DNA of 6,364 bases. Source: CAYOSU01 sp964406735. Lineage in GTDB: Bacteria; Bacillota; Clostridia; Christensenellales; CAMQZB01. This document shows, piece by piece, positions 1-5,004 of the stretch. Numbering within the stretch: the stretch's first letter is position 1; the number at the start of each line of letters is the position of its first letter. The translations under genes were made by a program, and so were the position numbers. Location: NCBI GenBank assembly GCA_964406735.1, contig CAYOSU010000027.1:1-6364 (forward strand), given 5' to 3'. The notes beneath the pieces are model-generated. The model was not told the origin of the DNA, did not search any database, and was given only the letters and a program-made list of their open reading frames with translations.

Positions 1-1742
1 ATCGGGTGGGTCTTGCCTTGGATGAAAAGCTCGGACGTGAAGACGGTCAAGTCTTCTTTATCGACGAGGGCGTTGAATTCCTCGACAATCTCAACAGACG
101 CAAGCCTTTCTTCGGTGATGTTTTCGGTATTGCCGATAAAGGTTTCGGTATTGCCGCACGCTTCCGTCGTATCGCCGCTGTCACGGACGAAGTAGCAGTC
201 GGTGAGAAGTCCGCTGCGATAATAGCCAATGAGCCTTCCCGTATACTTTGCAGAGGGGGTCGAGTAGGTGTTTACGTTGTAGCAAACGGTCAATTTGCCG
301 TCCATCATATTGCCGACTATGCCGCCTGCGTACCTATCGGAATACTCCGAGTCGCAGTACACAAAGCCCGTGTTATAAGCGTATTTCACCGTGCCGCTGT
401 TTATCGCCGCAACGCCGCCTACGGACTTTTGTCCCGAGATATAGCCGCCGTTCGTTACGCTTTTGAGCGTACCCAAATTATTATACGCTATGCCGCCTGC
501 GTTTTTGGCGTCAACGGAGCCTTGATTTTCGCAATAAAAGACGTTGCCTGCATTGGTTCCCACCACGCCGCCGCCGTTTGACATCGCCGTTATTCTGGCG
601 TAATTCGTGCATTGATTGAGCGTGCCGTTCCAGTTCCAGCCTGCTATGCCGCCGACGTTCTCGCCCGAGACGTCGCCGTAGTTTACGCACGAAAGAACAA
701 GCTTTGAATCGGTGTTTTCCGCTACTATTCCGCCTGCCGTATTGCCCTCGACGGCCGATCCGTTCTTGCAGTTCATTATAAGACCTAAGTTGCTTGCGCT
801 TATGCCGCCTGCAGTCGTATAGCCCTTTACCTTGCCGCCGTAGCTCGAAAGATTTATTACCTCTGCGCCCTCGCCTATACAGCCGAATATTCCTGCCTTA
901 TTCGCAGTTACGTGAAGGTAATATATGCTCTTGCCGTTGCCGTTGAATTTGCCTAAGAACGGCTGATCGGACGTTCCTATCGGCTCGAAGCCCGATATAA
1001 AGCGCATATCAAGGTCGCCCGACATCTCAAAGTACATATCTTTGGCTTTCAGGTAGTCCTCTTTGACCATATTTGTCAGCCATTTCATGCTTTCCTGCGA
1101 GTCTATTTTGTAAGGACTATCCTGCGTACCCTTGCCTTTCGGCTCTTTTGCCTCTATGCTCTCCCACGAGATGTCCTCGACTCTTACCGGCATATCGTCG
1201 GAGTACGGAGATCCGAAGTACGCTTTATCGTCCCCTATCGCACGTATCTTTGCTTGCTTCGTGCCTGCTTCGTAAAACTCGAAGTACGCCTTTTCACCTG
1301 CAGCAACCTCGTAATCGACGCCGTCGACGGTAATTATATACGCCGTTGCGCCCTCAACCTCGTCGTAGTAAAATCTATCCTTGAACCACACGAAGTTCTG
1401 CGGAACGGTCAGTATCCTTCCGTTCAACGTTTCGCTGCTTTCAGAAGTCGTCCAAACGTTTTTCGCACGGATGTATATCTCGTAACTTTCGCCGACCTCT
1501 AACTTATCGTAGGAAGTTCCATTGACCGTCGTTTGCTCGCCGTCTATGAAAAGTATATATTCGTCCGCCTTTTCTACCTTGTCCCACTTCAAAATACCTT
1601 GGTCTATCCTCAGATTCTGAGGCTCGGCAAGGTAAAATACGGGGTTTTCGGTGTCGCAAGAGCACAAAAATACTATCGCTAACGCAAAAAGCGTTGCGAT
1701 CAGCAGTATCTTTATTGGTCTTTTGAGGCTCTTTTTATTCAA
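1..1742 (-). CDS. GLUG-repeat surface lipoprotein, C-terminus cut off by window edge
   Basis: This frame is open for 580 codons from a TTG start at 1742-1740 to the left edge, with no stop, so the gene is partial at its 3' end. The TTG is chosen because GGAGAG lies 5 nt upstream and because a lipoprotein signal follows at once: a basic start (K3, K4, K7, R8, K11), a hydrophobic stretch at about 12-26, and a lipobox-like L-C-S-C with Cys29 as the likely lipidated residue. Residues of about 41-113 and 114-195 look like fibronectin-III-type beta domains (P-Q-N-L, W53, a Y-x-L/I-x-x-D-G strand). At about 203-282 comes the usual lead-in of GLUG proteins, with GTQDSPYKI, a PIGT motif and FNGNG. About nine glycine-rich repeats follow (283-523). 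The remaining residues resemble the closing segment of such proteins, so the true end is probably a short way beyond the window. The likely role is a membrane-anchored surface or adhesion protein; the ligand is unknown. The start overlaps the stop of the upstream lipoprotein gene. Confidence 0.88.
   Translation of the reverse strand, partial: MNKKSLKRPIKILLIATLFALAIVFLCSCDTENPVFYLAEPQNLRIDQGILKWDKVEKADEYILFIDGEQTTVNGTSYDKLEVGESYEIYIRAKNVWTTSESSETLNGRILTVPQNFVWFKDRFYYDEVEGATAYIITVDGVDYEVAAGEKAYFEFYEAGTKQAKIRAIGDDKAYFGSPYSDDMPVRVEDISWESIEAKEPKGKGTQDSPYKIDSQESMKWLTNMVKEDYLKAKDMYFEMSGDLDMRFISGFEPIGTSDQPFLGKFNGNGKSIYYLHVTANKAGIFGCIGEGAEVINLSSYGGKVKGYTTAGGISASNLGLIMNCKNGSAVEGNTAGGIVAENTDSKLVLSCVNYGDVSGENVGGIAGWNWNGTLNQCTNYARITAMSNGGGVVGTNAGNVFYCENQGSVDAKNAGGIAYNNLGTLKSVTNGGYISGQKSVGGVAAINSGTVKYAYNTGFVYCDSEYSDRYAGGIVGNMMDGKLTVCYNVNTYSTPSAKYTGRLIGYYRSGLLTDCYFVRDSGDTTEACGNTETFIGNTENITEERLASVEIVEEFNALVDKEDLTVFTSELFIQGKTHP
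174..896 (-). repeat. Tandem GLUG-type protein repeats
   Basis: About nine imperfect units of 23-31 residues cover residues 283-523 of the lipoprotein. The core pattern is (A/V/S)GG(I/V)-x-x-x-N-x-G-x-(I/V/L)-x-x-C-x-N-x-G-x-(I/V). Examples are AGGISASNLGLIMNCKNG, AGGIVAENTD, VGGIAGWNWNGTLNQCTN and AGGIVGNMMDGKL. On the plus strand the repeat appears as recurring near-copies of atgccgcctgc, spaced about 75-90 bases apart. GLUG repeats are known in surface and IgA-protease-like bacterial proteins and are thought to stack as a beta-solenoid. Many units carry a Cys at the same place, which is notable for an exposed protein. The last two units (YAGGIVGNM and YTGRLIGYY) are the most diverged. Confidence 0.8.
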
Positions 1743-2859
1743 CGTATCTCTCCGAAATATTTATCGACGCTTCGTCCGTTAATACGTATACGGCATTGTC
1801 TATATTTACCGTAGCGACCATCTTTACGACGACTACTCCGCTATCCGTGAACGTCAGAACGTTGCCGCTTTGCTCGCAGTTCTCCTCGCCGTGGACGACG
1901 TAGGTCTTTATCTGCACGGACTTCGGTTCGACGTTTGCGTAAAGATACCAAAGCGTGTTGCCGAAATCTATGCTGTCGCCCGTAAAGCGCATTACCATAA
2001 GGGACTTATCGTACGCTACCGCTATCGGCGTGAAGTCGTATATCTTCGTTAGTCCGTCGGCGGTTATTTTTATCTTTATGTTGTCAGACGGCGTTTTGCT
2101 TATTACCTTTAAGTCGTATTTGCCGTTTTCGTCTATCTCTATATCGTAGCCATCTGCCTCGATAACTTCATAAGACACATCGCTGAACGTATATCCTCTC
2201 GTCTTGGGAGTCGGTATTATCTCGTCGTCGGAGTTTGCTAAAAGCACCGTCTTATTGAGCGTTACGCCCGTGTTATCGACGGTATCGGCAAGGACGCTTA
2301 TCATCGCGTAAAACTCGTCGAAAAGACCTACCGTTCTCGTCTCGCCGTCGCTTTCAAGAAGGCGCATGACCATATACTCACGGCGTGTGCCGTTGAGCGC
2401 TATCGTTACGTAGTTATTCTTGACGGAGTATTCGCCGACTTTTTCGCCGCTTTCAGTATATATAACGCCGCTTGAAAGATCATAGTACGAAAAGCCGTCT
2501 ATCATAAGCTTGCCGTTGAAATCTTCATCCACGATAGCTTGTCCTTTCATGGCGTCTACGCTCGCAATGAAGTATTCGGAAGCGTAGTATTTGAGCTCCT
2601 CGCCGACGAAGACCTTTCTGCCGTCTACCTCTATCGCCTCGCTGACGTTGGAGTGGCTATCTTCCTTGATATGCAGGTAGTCCCTTTCCTTGGAGACCGT
2701 CATCTGCACACGGGAACGGCGGACGAATTCTCCTTTCTCGTCGCTGAAATAGTAGCAATCGAACGTATCTCTGTCGTTGCAGGCAGTAAGTACGGTCAAA
2801 ATAAGGGGCAATATTAGTATTATAGCTATCGCTATCGAAAGTCTTTTCGCTGTTTTCAT
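1735..2859 (-). CDS. Beta-rich lipoprotein of unknown function
   Basis: This is a 374-residue protein. The ATG at 2859-2857 is preferred over an in-frame ATG 13 codons upstream (2898), because AAGGTGAT precedes it and because it gives a standard signal peptide: K2, K5, R6, a hydrophobic core at about 7-23, and the lipobox L24-T25-A26 with Cys27 for lipidation. The mature part is rich in beta-branched and aromatic residues and in short Asp/Gly turns, with no further membrane segment. The last 100 or so residues look like an immunoglobulin-like beta-sandwich (PKSVQIKTYVV, then alternating strands up to SINIS). The middle holds another beta segment around Y-D-I-E-I-D-E-N-G-K-Y. I do not recognise the family and see no catalytic motif. 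It is the first gene of a pair with the GLUG lipoprotein, which suggests joint work at the cell surface. Lipidation is well supported; the role is unknown. Confidence 0.85.
   Translation of the reverse strand: MKTAKRLSIAIAIILILPLILTVLTACNDRDTFDCYYFSDEKGEFVRRSRVQMTVSKERDYLHIKEDSHSNVSEAIEVDGRKVFVGEELKYYASEYFIASVDAMKGQAIVDEDFNGKLMIDGFSYYDLSSGVIYTESGEKVGEYSVKNNYVTIALNGTRREYMVMRLLESDGETRTVGLFDEFYAMISVLADTVDNTGVTLNKTVLLANSDDEIIPTPKTRGYTFSDVSYEVIEADGYDIEIDENGKYDLKVISKTPSDNIKIKITADGLTKIYDFTPIAVAYDKSLMVMRFTGDSIDFGNTLWYLYANVEPKSVQIKTYVVHGEENCEQSGNVLTFTDSGVVVVKMVATVNIDNAVYVLTDEASINISERYVE
1748..1753 (-). promoter_or_regulatory. Ribosome binding site that decides a TTG start
   Basis: The minus strand reads GGAGAG, then 5 nt, then TTG at 1742-1740. 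The site lies inside the last codons of the upstream lipoprotein gene, whose stop TAA (1737-1735) overlaps the new start in TTGAATAA. This arrangement suggests termination-reinitiation coupling. No ATG or GTG near this point would keep the full signal peptide. Confidence 0.75.
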
Positions 2860-2868
2860 ATATATTTT

Positions 2869-2876
2869 ATCACCTT
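2869..2876 (-). promoter_or_regulatory. Ribosome binding site selecting the downstream ATG
   Basis: AAGGTGAT on the minus strand can pair with the 3' end of 16S rRNA and lies 9 nt before the ATG at 2859. The alternative ATG at 2898 has no comparable site. This fixes the start so that the signal peptide begins at its basic end. Confidence 0.75.
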
Positions 2877-2878
2877 GA

Positions 2879-2892
2879 ATGCGTTTTCGCAT
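2879..2892 (-). other. Small perfect hairpin just upstream of a ribosome binding site
   Basis: ATGCG-AAAA-CGCAT forms a 5-bp stem with a four-base loop in the 5' leader of the lipoprotein gene, ending 2 nt before its ribosome binding site. It could help expose or hide that site, or stabilise the 5' end of the mRNA. A stem this short also occurs by chance. Confidence 0.35.
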
Positions 2893-2940
2893 CGGCATGA
2901 AAAATCTGAGTAAATAAGTATCGTTAACCTATGCAATATT

Positions 2941-2969
2941 ATAATACTATTTTTGGCGCAATTAGTCAA
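2941..2969 (-). promoter_or_regulatory. Sigma-A-type promoter for the two lipoprotein genes
   Basis: The minus strand has TTGACT (2969-2964), a 17-bp spacer, and TATTAT (2946-2941). Each box has five of six consensus bases and the spacing is ideal. Transcription would start near 2934 and give a leader of about 75 nt before the ATG at 2859. The promoter lies in the 152-nt gap after the peptidase gene, in which I saw no convincing terminator, so read-through from the peptidase gene may add to expression. Confidence 0.7.
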
Positions 2970-3011
2970 TCGTTTGCAAAAAGGGCAAGCGGTGAGGACG
3001 TATGGGACGTA

Positions 3012-4061
3012 TCATCGGAGTTTGAGTTCGAAGTCCGTTCCGTGGTCGGCGGTTTTGAGTATTGTTTTCAGGCGTTGAAGCGTCAAGCCCTTGGTGGTCT
3101 TGGCAAGCGCTTGCGTTATGCCTGCCGCTATTCCGCACGAGACCGACGTTCCCGAGTAGGTCGAGTAGCCGCCGAGAGAGTTTATCGCAACGACGTTGAC
3201 GCCGGGGAGCAGTATCTCGGGCTTTTTTATCAGCTCGTCACGAGCCGAAAAAGCCGCTCGCTCGAGCGTTTTACTCTCGCTATCGTACGCTCCGACGGTC
3301 AGGCAATAGGGCGAAACGCCGGGAGATCTTACGCCGTCAACGGGGTTATTTCCTGCGGCGGAAACTACTATCAAGCCCTGTCTATACAGCGCCTCGACAC
3401 CCTGCAACAGCGGGTCGAACGCTCCCTGATATGCCGCTCCGAACGCCATTGCGACCGTTTTTATCCTAAGTCTTTTTGCGTTGTCGTATATCCACTGCAT
3501 GCCTTTCAAGATGTCTAAGGTGTCGCCTTTGCCGTCCGCTCGCATGCACTTGACGGAGACTATCTTAGCCATTCTGTCAACGCCCGTTATCCTGCCTTCC
3601 GACATCACGCCGCTTCCGCCTATCAGCCCTGCTATCATCGTGCCGTGCCCGTTTTCGTCCTCTACGCTGCCGCCTATGACGGAAATTCGCTCTATTATAC
3701 GGCTTTTGAAGCCCGTTAAGTCAAGGTGCATATTTACGCCCGAATCGAGAACACAGGTGGTATATATTCCCTCTATGTCGCCGTAAAAGTGCGGAAAACA
3801 GGGCGTTTGCATTGCGCTTTTTGTCGATACCGTCTCTAAAGACAGTTCGTCTACCGATGCTATCGAGGTTACCGCCTGAAGAGCGGAAAGTGAAGCTATT
3901 TCTTCAAAATCACCCCTGAGAGCAAGTGACGATATAAACGGCAGGGCGCACACTTTTTTGAGCCTTTTGGGGACGCTTATACGCTTTTTCAGCGATATTA
4001 CCGCAAGCATATCGCTCGACGCCTTGGCAAAAAGCGATGGTGATATTTTTTTATAGTTCAT
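3012..4061 (-). CDS. S8 (subtilisin-family) serine peptidase without signal peptide
   Basis: This 349-residue protein has a complete catalytic set in the S8 order: Asp106 in CVLDSGVN, His139 in ENGHGTMIAG, the oxyanion Asn238 in SAAGNNP, and Ser306 in SGTSVSCGIAAG. Residues 1 to about 95 precede the catalytic domain. They lack a secretion signal or membrane segment and resemble in pattern a subtilase pro-domain (short strands and helices ending in a V-x-S-I-A-S-V segment). Residues around P86-Y100 would form the linker. The peptidase thus appears either to act in the cytoplasm or to leave by another route. The long N-terminal part differs from the short propeptide of classical intracellular subtilisins. 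The sequence after the catalytic Ser departs from the common S-M-A-x-P-H-V-A-G form. The start lies 1 nt after the stop of the 91-residue gene and has only a weak GAGAG site, so translational coupling is likely. The substrate is unknown. Confidence 0.93.
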   Translation of the reverse strand: MNYKKISPSLFAKASSDMLAVISLKKRISVPKRLKKVCALPFISSLALRGDFEEIASLSALQAVTSIASVDELSLETVSTKSAMQTPCFPHFYGDIEGIYTTCVLDSGVNMHLDLTGFKSRIIERISVIGGSVEDENGHGTMIAGLIGGSGVMSEGRITGVDRMAKIVSVKCMRADGKGDTLDILKGMQWIYDNAKRLRIKTVAMAFGAAYQGAFDPLLQGVEALYRQGLIVVSAAGNNPVDGVRSPGVSPYCLTVGAYDSESKTLERAAFSARDELIKKPEILLPGVNVVAINSLGGYSTYSGTSVSCGIAAGITQALAKTTKGLTLQRLKTILKTADHGTDFELKLR

Positions 4062-4062
4062 T

Positions 4063-4338
4063 TTAGCTCTCGCTTAAATTATCGACGATGTTTTTCAGCT
4101 TCTCTCTCTGCGTTTCGTTCAAAAACGAGTCAAGAACACCTACTATTTTTTCTAAGCGAGCCTTATCCATCATGCCGTTTTCTATCTCCTTTTTGTAGCG
4201 GTAGCTAAGCTCTTCCATCAGCTCTTGCTCGCTCTTTTTAGAGTAGTCGTCTATCGCTTGCCTGACGCTTTCACTATTTACACCCTCATTTTCAGTCGTC
4301 TGAGCATTTTTATTTTGCTTGAAGCTTTTGAAATCCAT
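4063..4338 (-). CDS. Small charged helical protein, coupled to the peptidase gene
   Basis: This is a 91-residue protein that I do not recognise. Residues 1-25 are polar and probably disordered (N, Q, T, E). Residues of about 26-51 and 57-89 should form amphipathic helices with many Lys and Glu, including EQELMEELSYRYKKEIENG and a closing helix with LNETQREKLKNIVDNL. There is no signal peptide, membrane segment or cysteine. A strong AAGGAG site lies 7 nt before the ATG, and the stop is 1 nt from the start of the S8 peptidase. Such spacing often marks partners, so this could be a substrate, adaptor, inhibitor or folding aid of the peptidase; none of these is shown by the sequence. Confidence 0.82.
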   Translation of the reverse strand: MDFKSFKQNKNAQTTENEGVNSESVRQAIDDYSKKSEQELMEELSYRYKKEIENGMMDKARLEKIVGVLDSFLNETQREKLKNIVDNLSES

Positions 4339-4345
4339 ATCCGTT

Positions 4346-4351
4346 CTCCTT
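4346..4351 (-). promoter_or_regulatory. Strong ribosome binding site of the 91-residue gene
   Basis: AAGGAG on the minus strand lies 7 nt before the ATG at 4338. It is the strongest ribosome binding site of the minus-strand block. Because the peptidase start behind it is weak and only 1 nt from the small gene's stop, this site probably drives translation of both. Confidence 0.8.
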
Positions 4352-4355
4352 GAAA

Positions 4356-4387
4356 TTGCACTGTTTTAATATATGCCGTCATATAAT
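4356..4387 (+). promoter_or_regulatory. Possible promoter of the 125-residue gene
   Basis: A perfect TATAAT lies at 4382-4387, about 27 nt before the ATG at 4414. The best -35 candidate, TTGCAC at 4356-4361, is 20 bp away, which is longer than the usual 17. It overlaps the opposite-strand promoter candidate, so the two divergent genes may compete for polymerase. Confidence 0.4.
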
Positions 4388-4397
4388 TATTTGCGAA
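4368..4397 (-). promoter_or_regulatory. Possible promoter of the 91-residue gene and the peptidase
   Basis: A minus-strand TATATT (4373-4368) is preceded, after 18 bp, by TTCGCA (4397-4392), which matches four of six bases of the -35 consensus. The -10 region also reads CATATATT, which slightly resembles sporulation sigma-E/K boxes, but I found no convincing matching -35. The gap to the next gene is only 75 nt, so a promoter must lie near here if the gene is not expressed from far upstream. Confidence 0.35.
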
Positions 4398-4413
4398 CAC
4401 GAATTTTTTAGTT

Positions 4414-4791
4414 ATGAAAAACCGAAACGACTCATTTGAAAACTTGACGAATACGCTCGAAAGCCTGAAAAGCATATCCTCGCTTTTATCGGGGAACAAA
4501 AGCGAGCTTTTACCGCTTATTTTGCAGAAAAATCCGCAGCTTGCGCCCTTGCTTTCTGCGATAGACCTTTCTAAAGGGGGCTTAAACTCTCTTTTATCGC
4601 TATCGCAAGGCTCGAAAAACAGCGACCTTGCGGCGATGCTCCCTGCCCTTCTTTCTATGAAAAACAGTACTTCAAAAAGTACTGAAAAGGTCGAAAGTGC
4701 GGCTATGCCGAAAAAGGGAGAGTACCTCTCGCCCATCTTAGACTTTGCTTCGTCCGACGTTTTGAGGGATATTTTGCTGATATTGCGGTAG
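4414..4791 (+). CDS. Leucine-rich 125-residue protein of unknown function
   Basis: This protein is not recognised. It is rich in Leu and Ser, with three similar short blocks: ELLPLIL (31-37), QLAPLLSAI (42-50) and DLAAMLPALLS (71-81). They look like amphipathic helices broken by Pro, Gly and Asn. A Ser/Thr/Lys-rich linker (82-101) leads to a C-terminal block, YLSPILDFASSDVLRDILLIL. There is no signal peptide, and none of the hydrophobic stretches is long enough for a clear membrane span. No good ribosome binding site precedes the ATG, and a TATAAT 27 nt upstream would leave a leader of only about 20 nt. A reading frame on the opposite strand covers much of the same DNA (4278-4736) but overlaps the 91-residue gene and has an unlikely composition, so this plus-strand frame is preferred. 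It is divergent from the peptidase block. Confidence 0.65.
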   Translation: MKNRNDSFENLTNTLESLKSISSLLSGNKSELLPLILQKNPQLAPLLSAIDLSKGGLNSLLSLSQGSKNSDLAAMLPALLSMKNSTSKSTEKVESAAMPKKGEYLSPILDFASSDVLRDILLILR

Positions 4792-4849
4792 AAAATCTCT
4801 CAAAATGCGGTTACTGTCCAATATTTTGGTATGAAAAGAGAAGAAAGTT

Positions 4850-4858
4850 TGGTATACT
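4850..4858 (+). promoter_or_regulatory. Extended -10 promoter upstream of dinB
   Basis: TGGTATACT is a TG-n-TATAMT type extended -10 element (TATACT at 4853-4858). No good -35 lies at 17 bp (TATGAA at 4830-4835), which extended -10 promoters tolerate. Transcription would start near 4865 and give a leader of about 140 nt before the dinB ATG. No CGAAC-N4-GTTCG type LexA box was seen between 4792 and 5004, so SOS control is not evident. Confidence 0.5.
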
Positions 4859-4872
4859 AATATCAAAGCAAC

Positions 4873-4956
4873 GGTTGAGGGCTTTTCGGAAGCAAAAAAA
4901 GCAGGTTTTCGAGCTTTTTGCGCAATAAACCTGCGTTTTGCGATAAACATTCAACC
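4873..4956 (+). other. Structured leader of dinB with competing stems
   Basis: Three pairings can be drawn. GGTTGA (4873-4878) pairs with TCAACC (4951-4956) and would close the region. GCAGGTTT (4901-4908) pairs with AAACCTGC (4927-4934) as an 8-bp stem. GCAAAAA (4892-4898) pairs with TTTTTGC (4915-4921). The second and third pairings cross, so they cannot form together in a simple fold. That is compatible with a switch or attenuator, but also with chance in AT-rich DNA. I recognise no known riboswitch class. Confidence 0.35.
4894..4934 (-). terminator. Possible terminator read on the minus strand
   Basis: On the minus strand, GCAGGTTT and AAACCTGC form an 8-bp stem with an 18-nt loop, followed directly by seven T (4900-4894). 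This is terminator-like, but no minus-strand gene ends here; it could stop antisense transcription from dinB. On the plus strand the stem is followed only by GTTTTG, so it is a poor terminator for the 125-residue gene. Confidence 0.35.
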
Positions 4957-4970
4957 TATTGCAAGCAATA
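4957..4970. repeat. Perfect inverted repeat upstream of dinB
   Basis: TATTGC-AA-GCAATA is a perfect 6-bp inverted repeat with a 2-bp centre, 34 nt before the dinB start. Such symmetry suits a dimeric DNA-binding protein. The 2-nt centre is too small for an RNA hairpin loop unless the inner pairs open. It is not a LexA-type site. Confidence 0.4.
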
Positions 4971-5004
4971 TTTTGCGTTATCAATATATTTTTCGAGGTA
5001 ATTT

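Noticed and set aside
6..581. Long plus-strand open frame of 191 codons opposite the GLUG repeats
   Set aside because: It is antisense to the well-supported lipoprotein, has no ribosome site, and its regularity simply mirrors the repeat array on the other strand.
183..900. Regular spacing of near-identical DNA blocks suggesting a CRISPR array
   Set aside because: The blocks vary in sequence and length and keep one minus-strand reading frame open throughout. They are protein-coding GLUG repeats.
2980..3001. Possible terminator after the peptidase gene
   Set aside because: CGCTTGC and GCAAACG can pair with one mismatch, but no run of T follows on the minus strand, so it is a poor intrinsic terminator.
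2931..3518. Plus-strand open frame of 195 codons opposite the peptidase C-terminus
   Set aside because: The opposite strand carries all S8 motifs in frame. This frame has no recognisable domain, and its start lies next to the minus-strand promoter.
4395..4408. Possible LexA (SOS) box with a CGAAC half
   Set aside because: Only the left half matches. The right half reads AATTTT rather than GTTCG, and the site lies 600 nt from dinB with another gene between.
4278..4736. Minus-strand open frame of 152 codons across the divergent gap
   Set aside because: It overlaps the start, ribosome site and promoter region of the 91-residue gene and has an erratic composition rich in Phe, Arg and Ser. The plus-strand frame is more protein-like.
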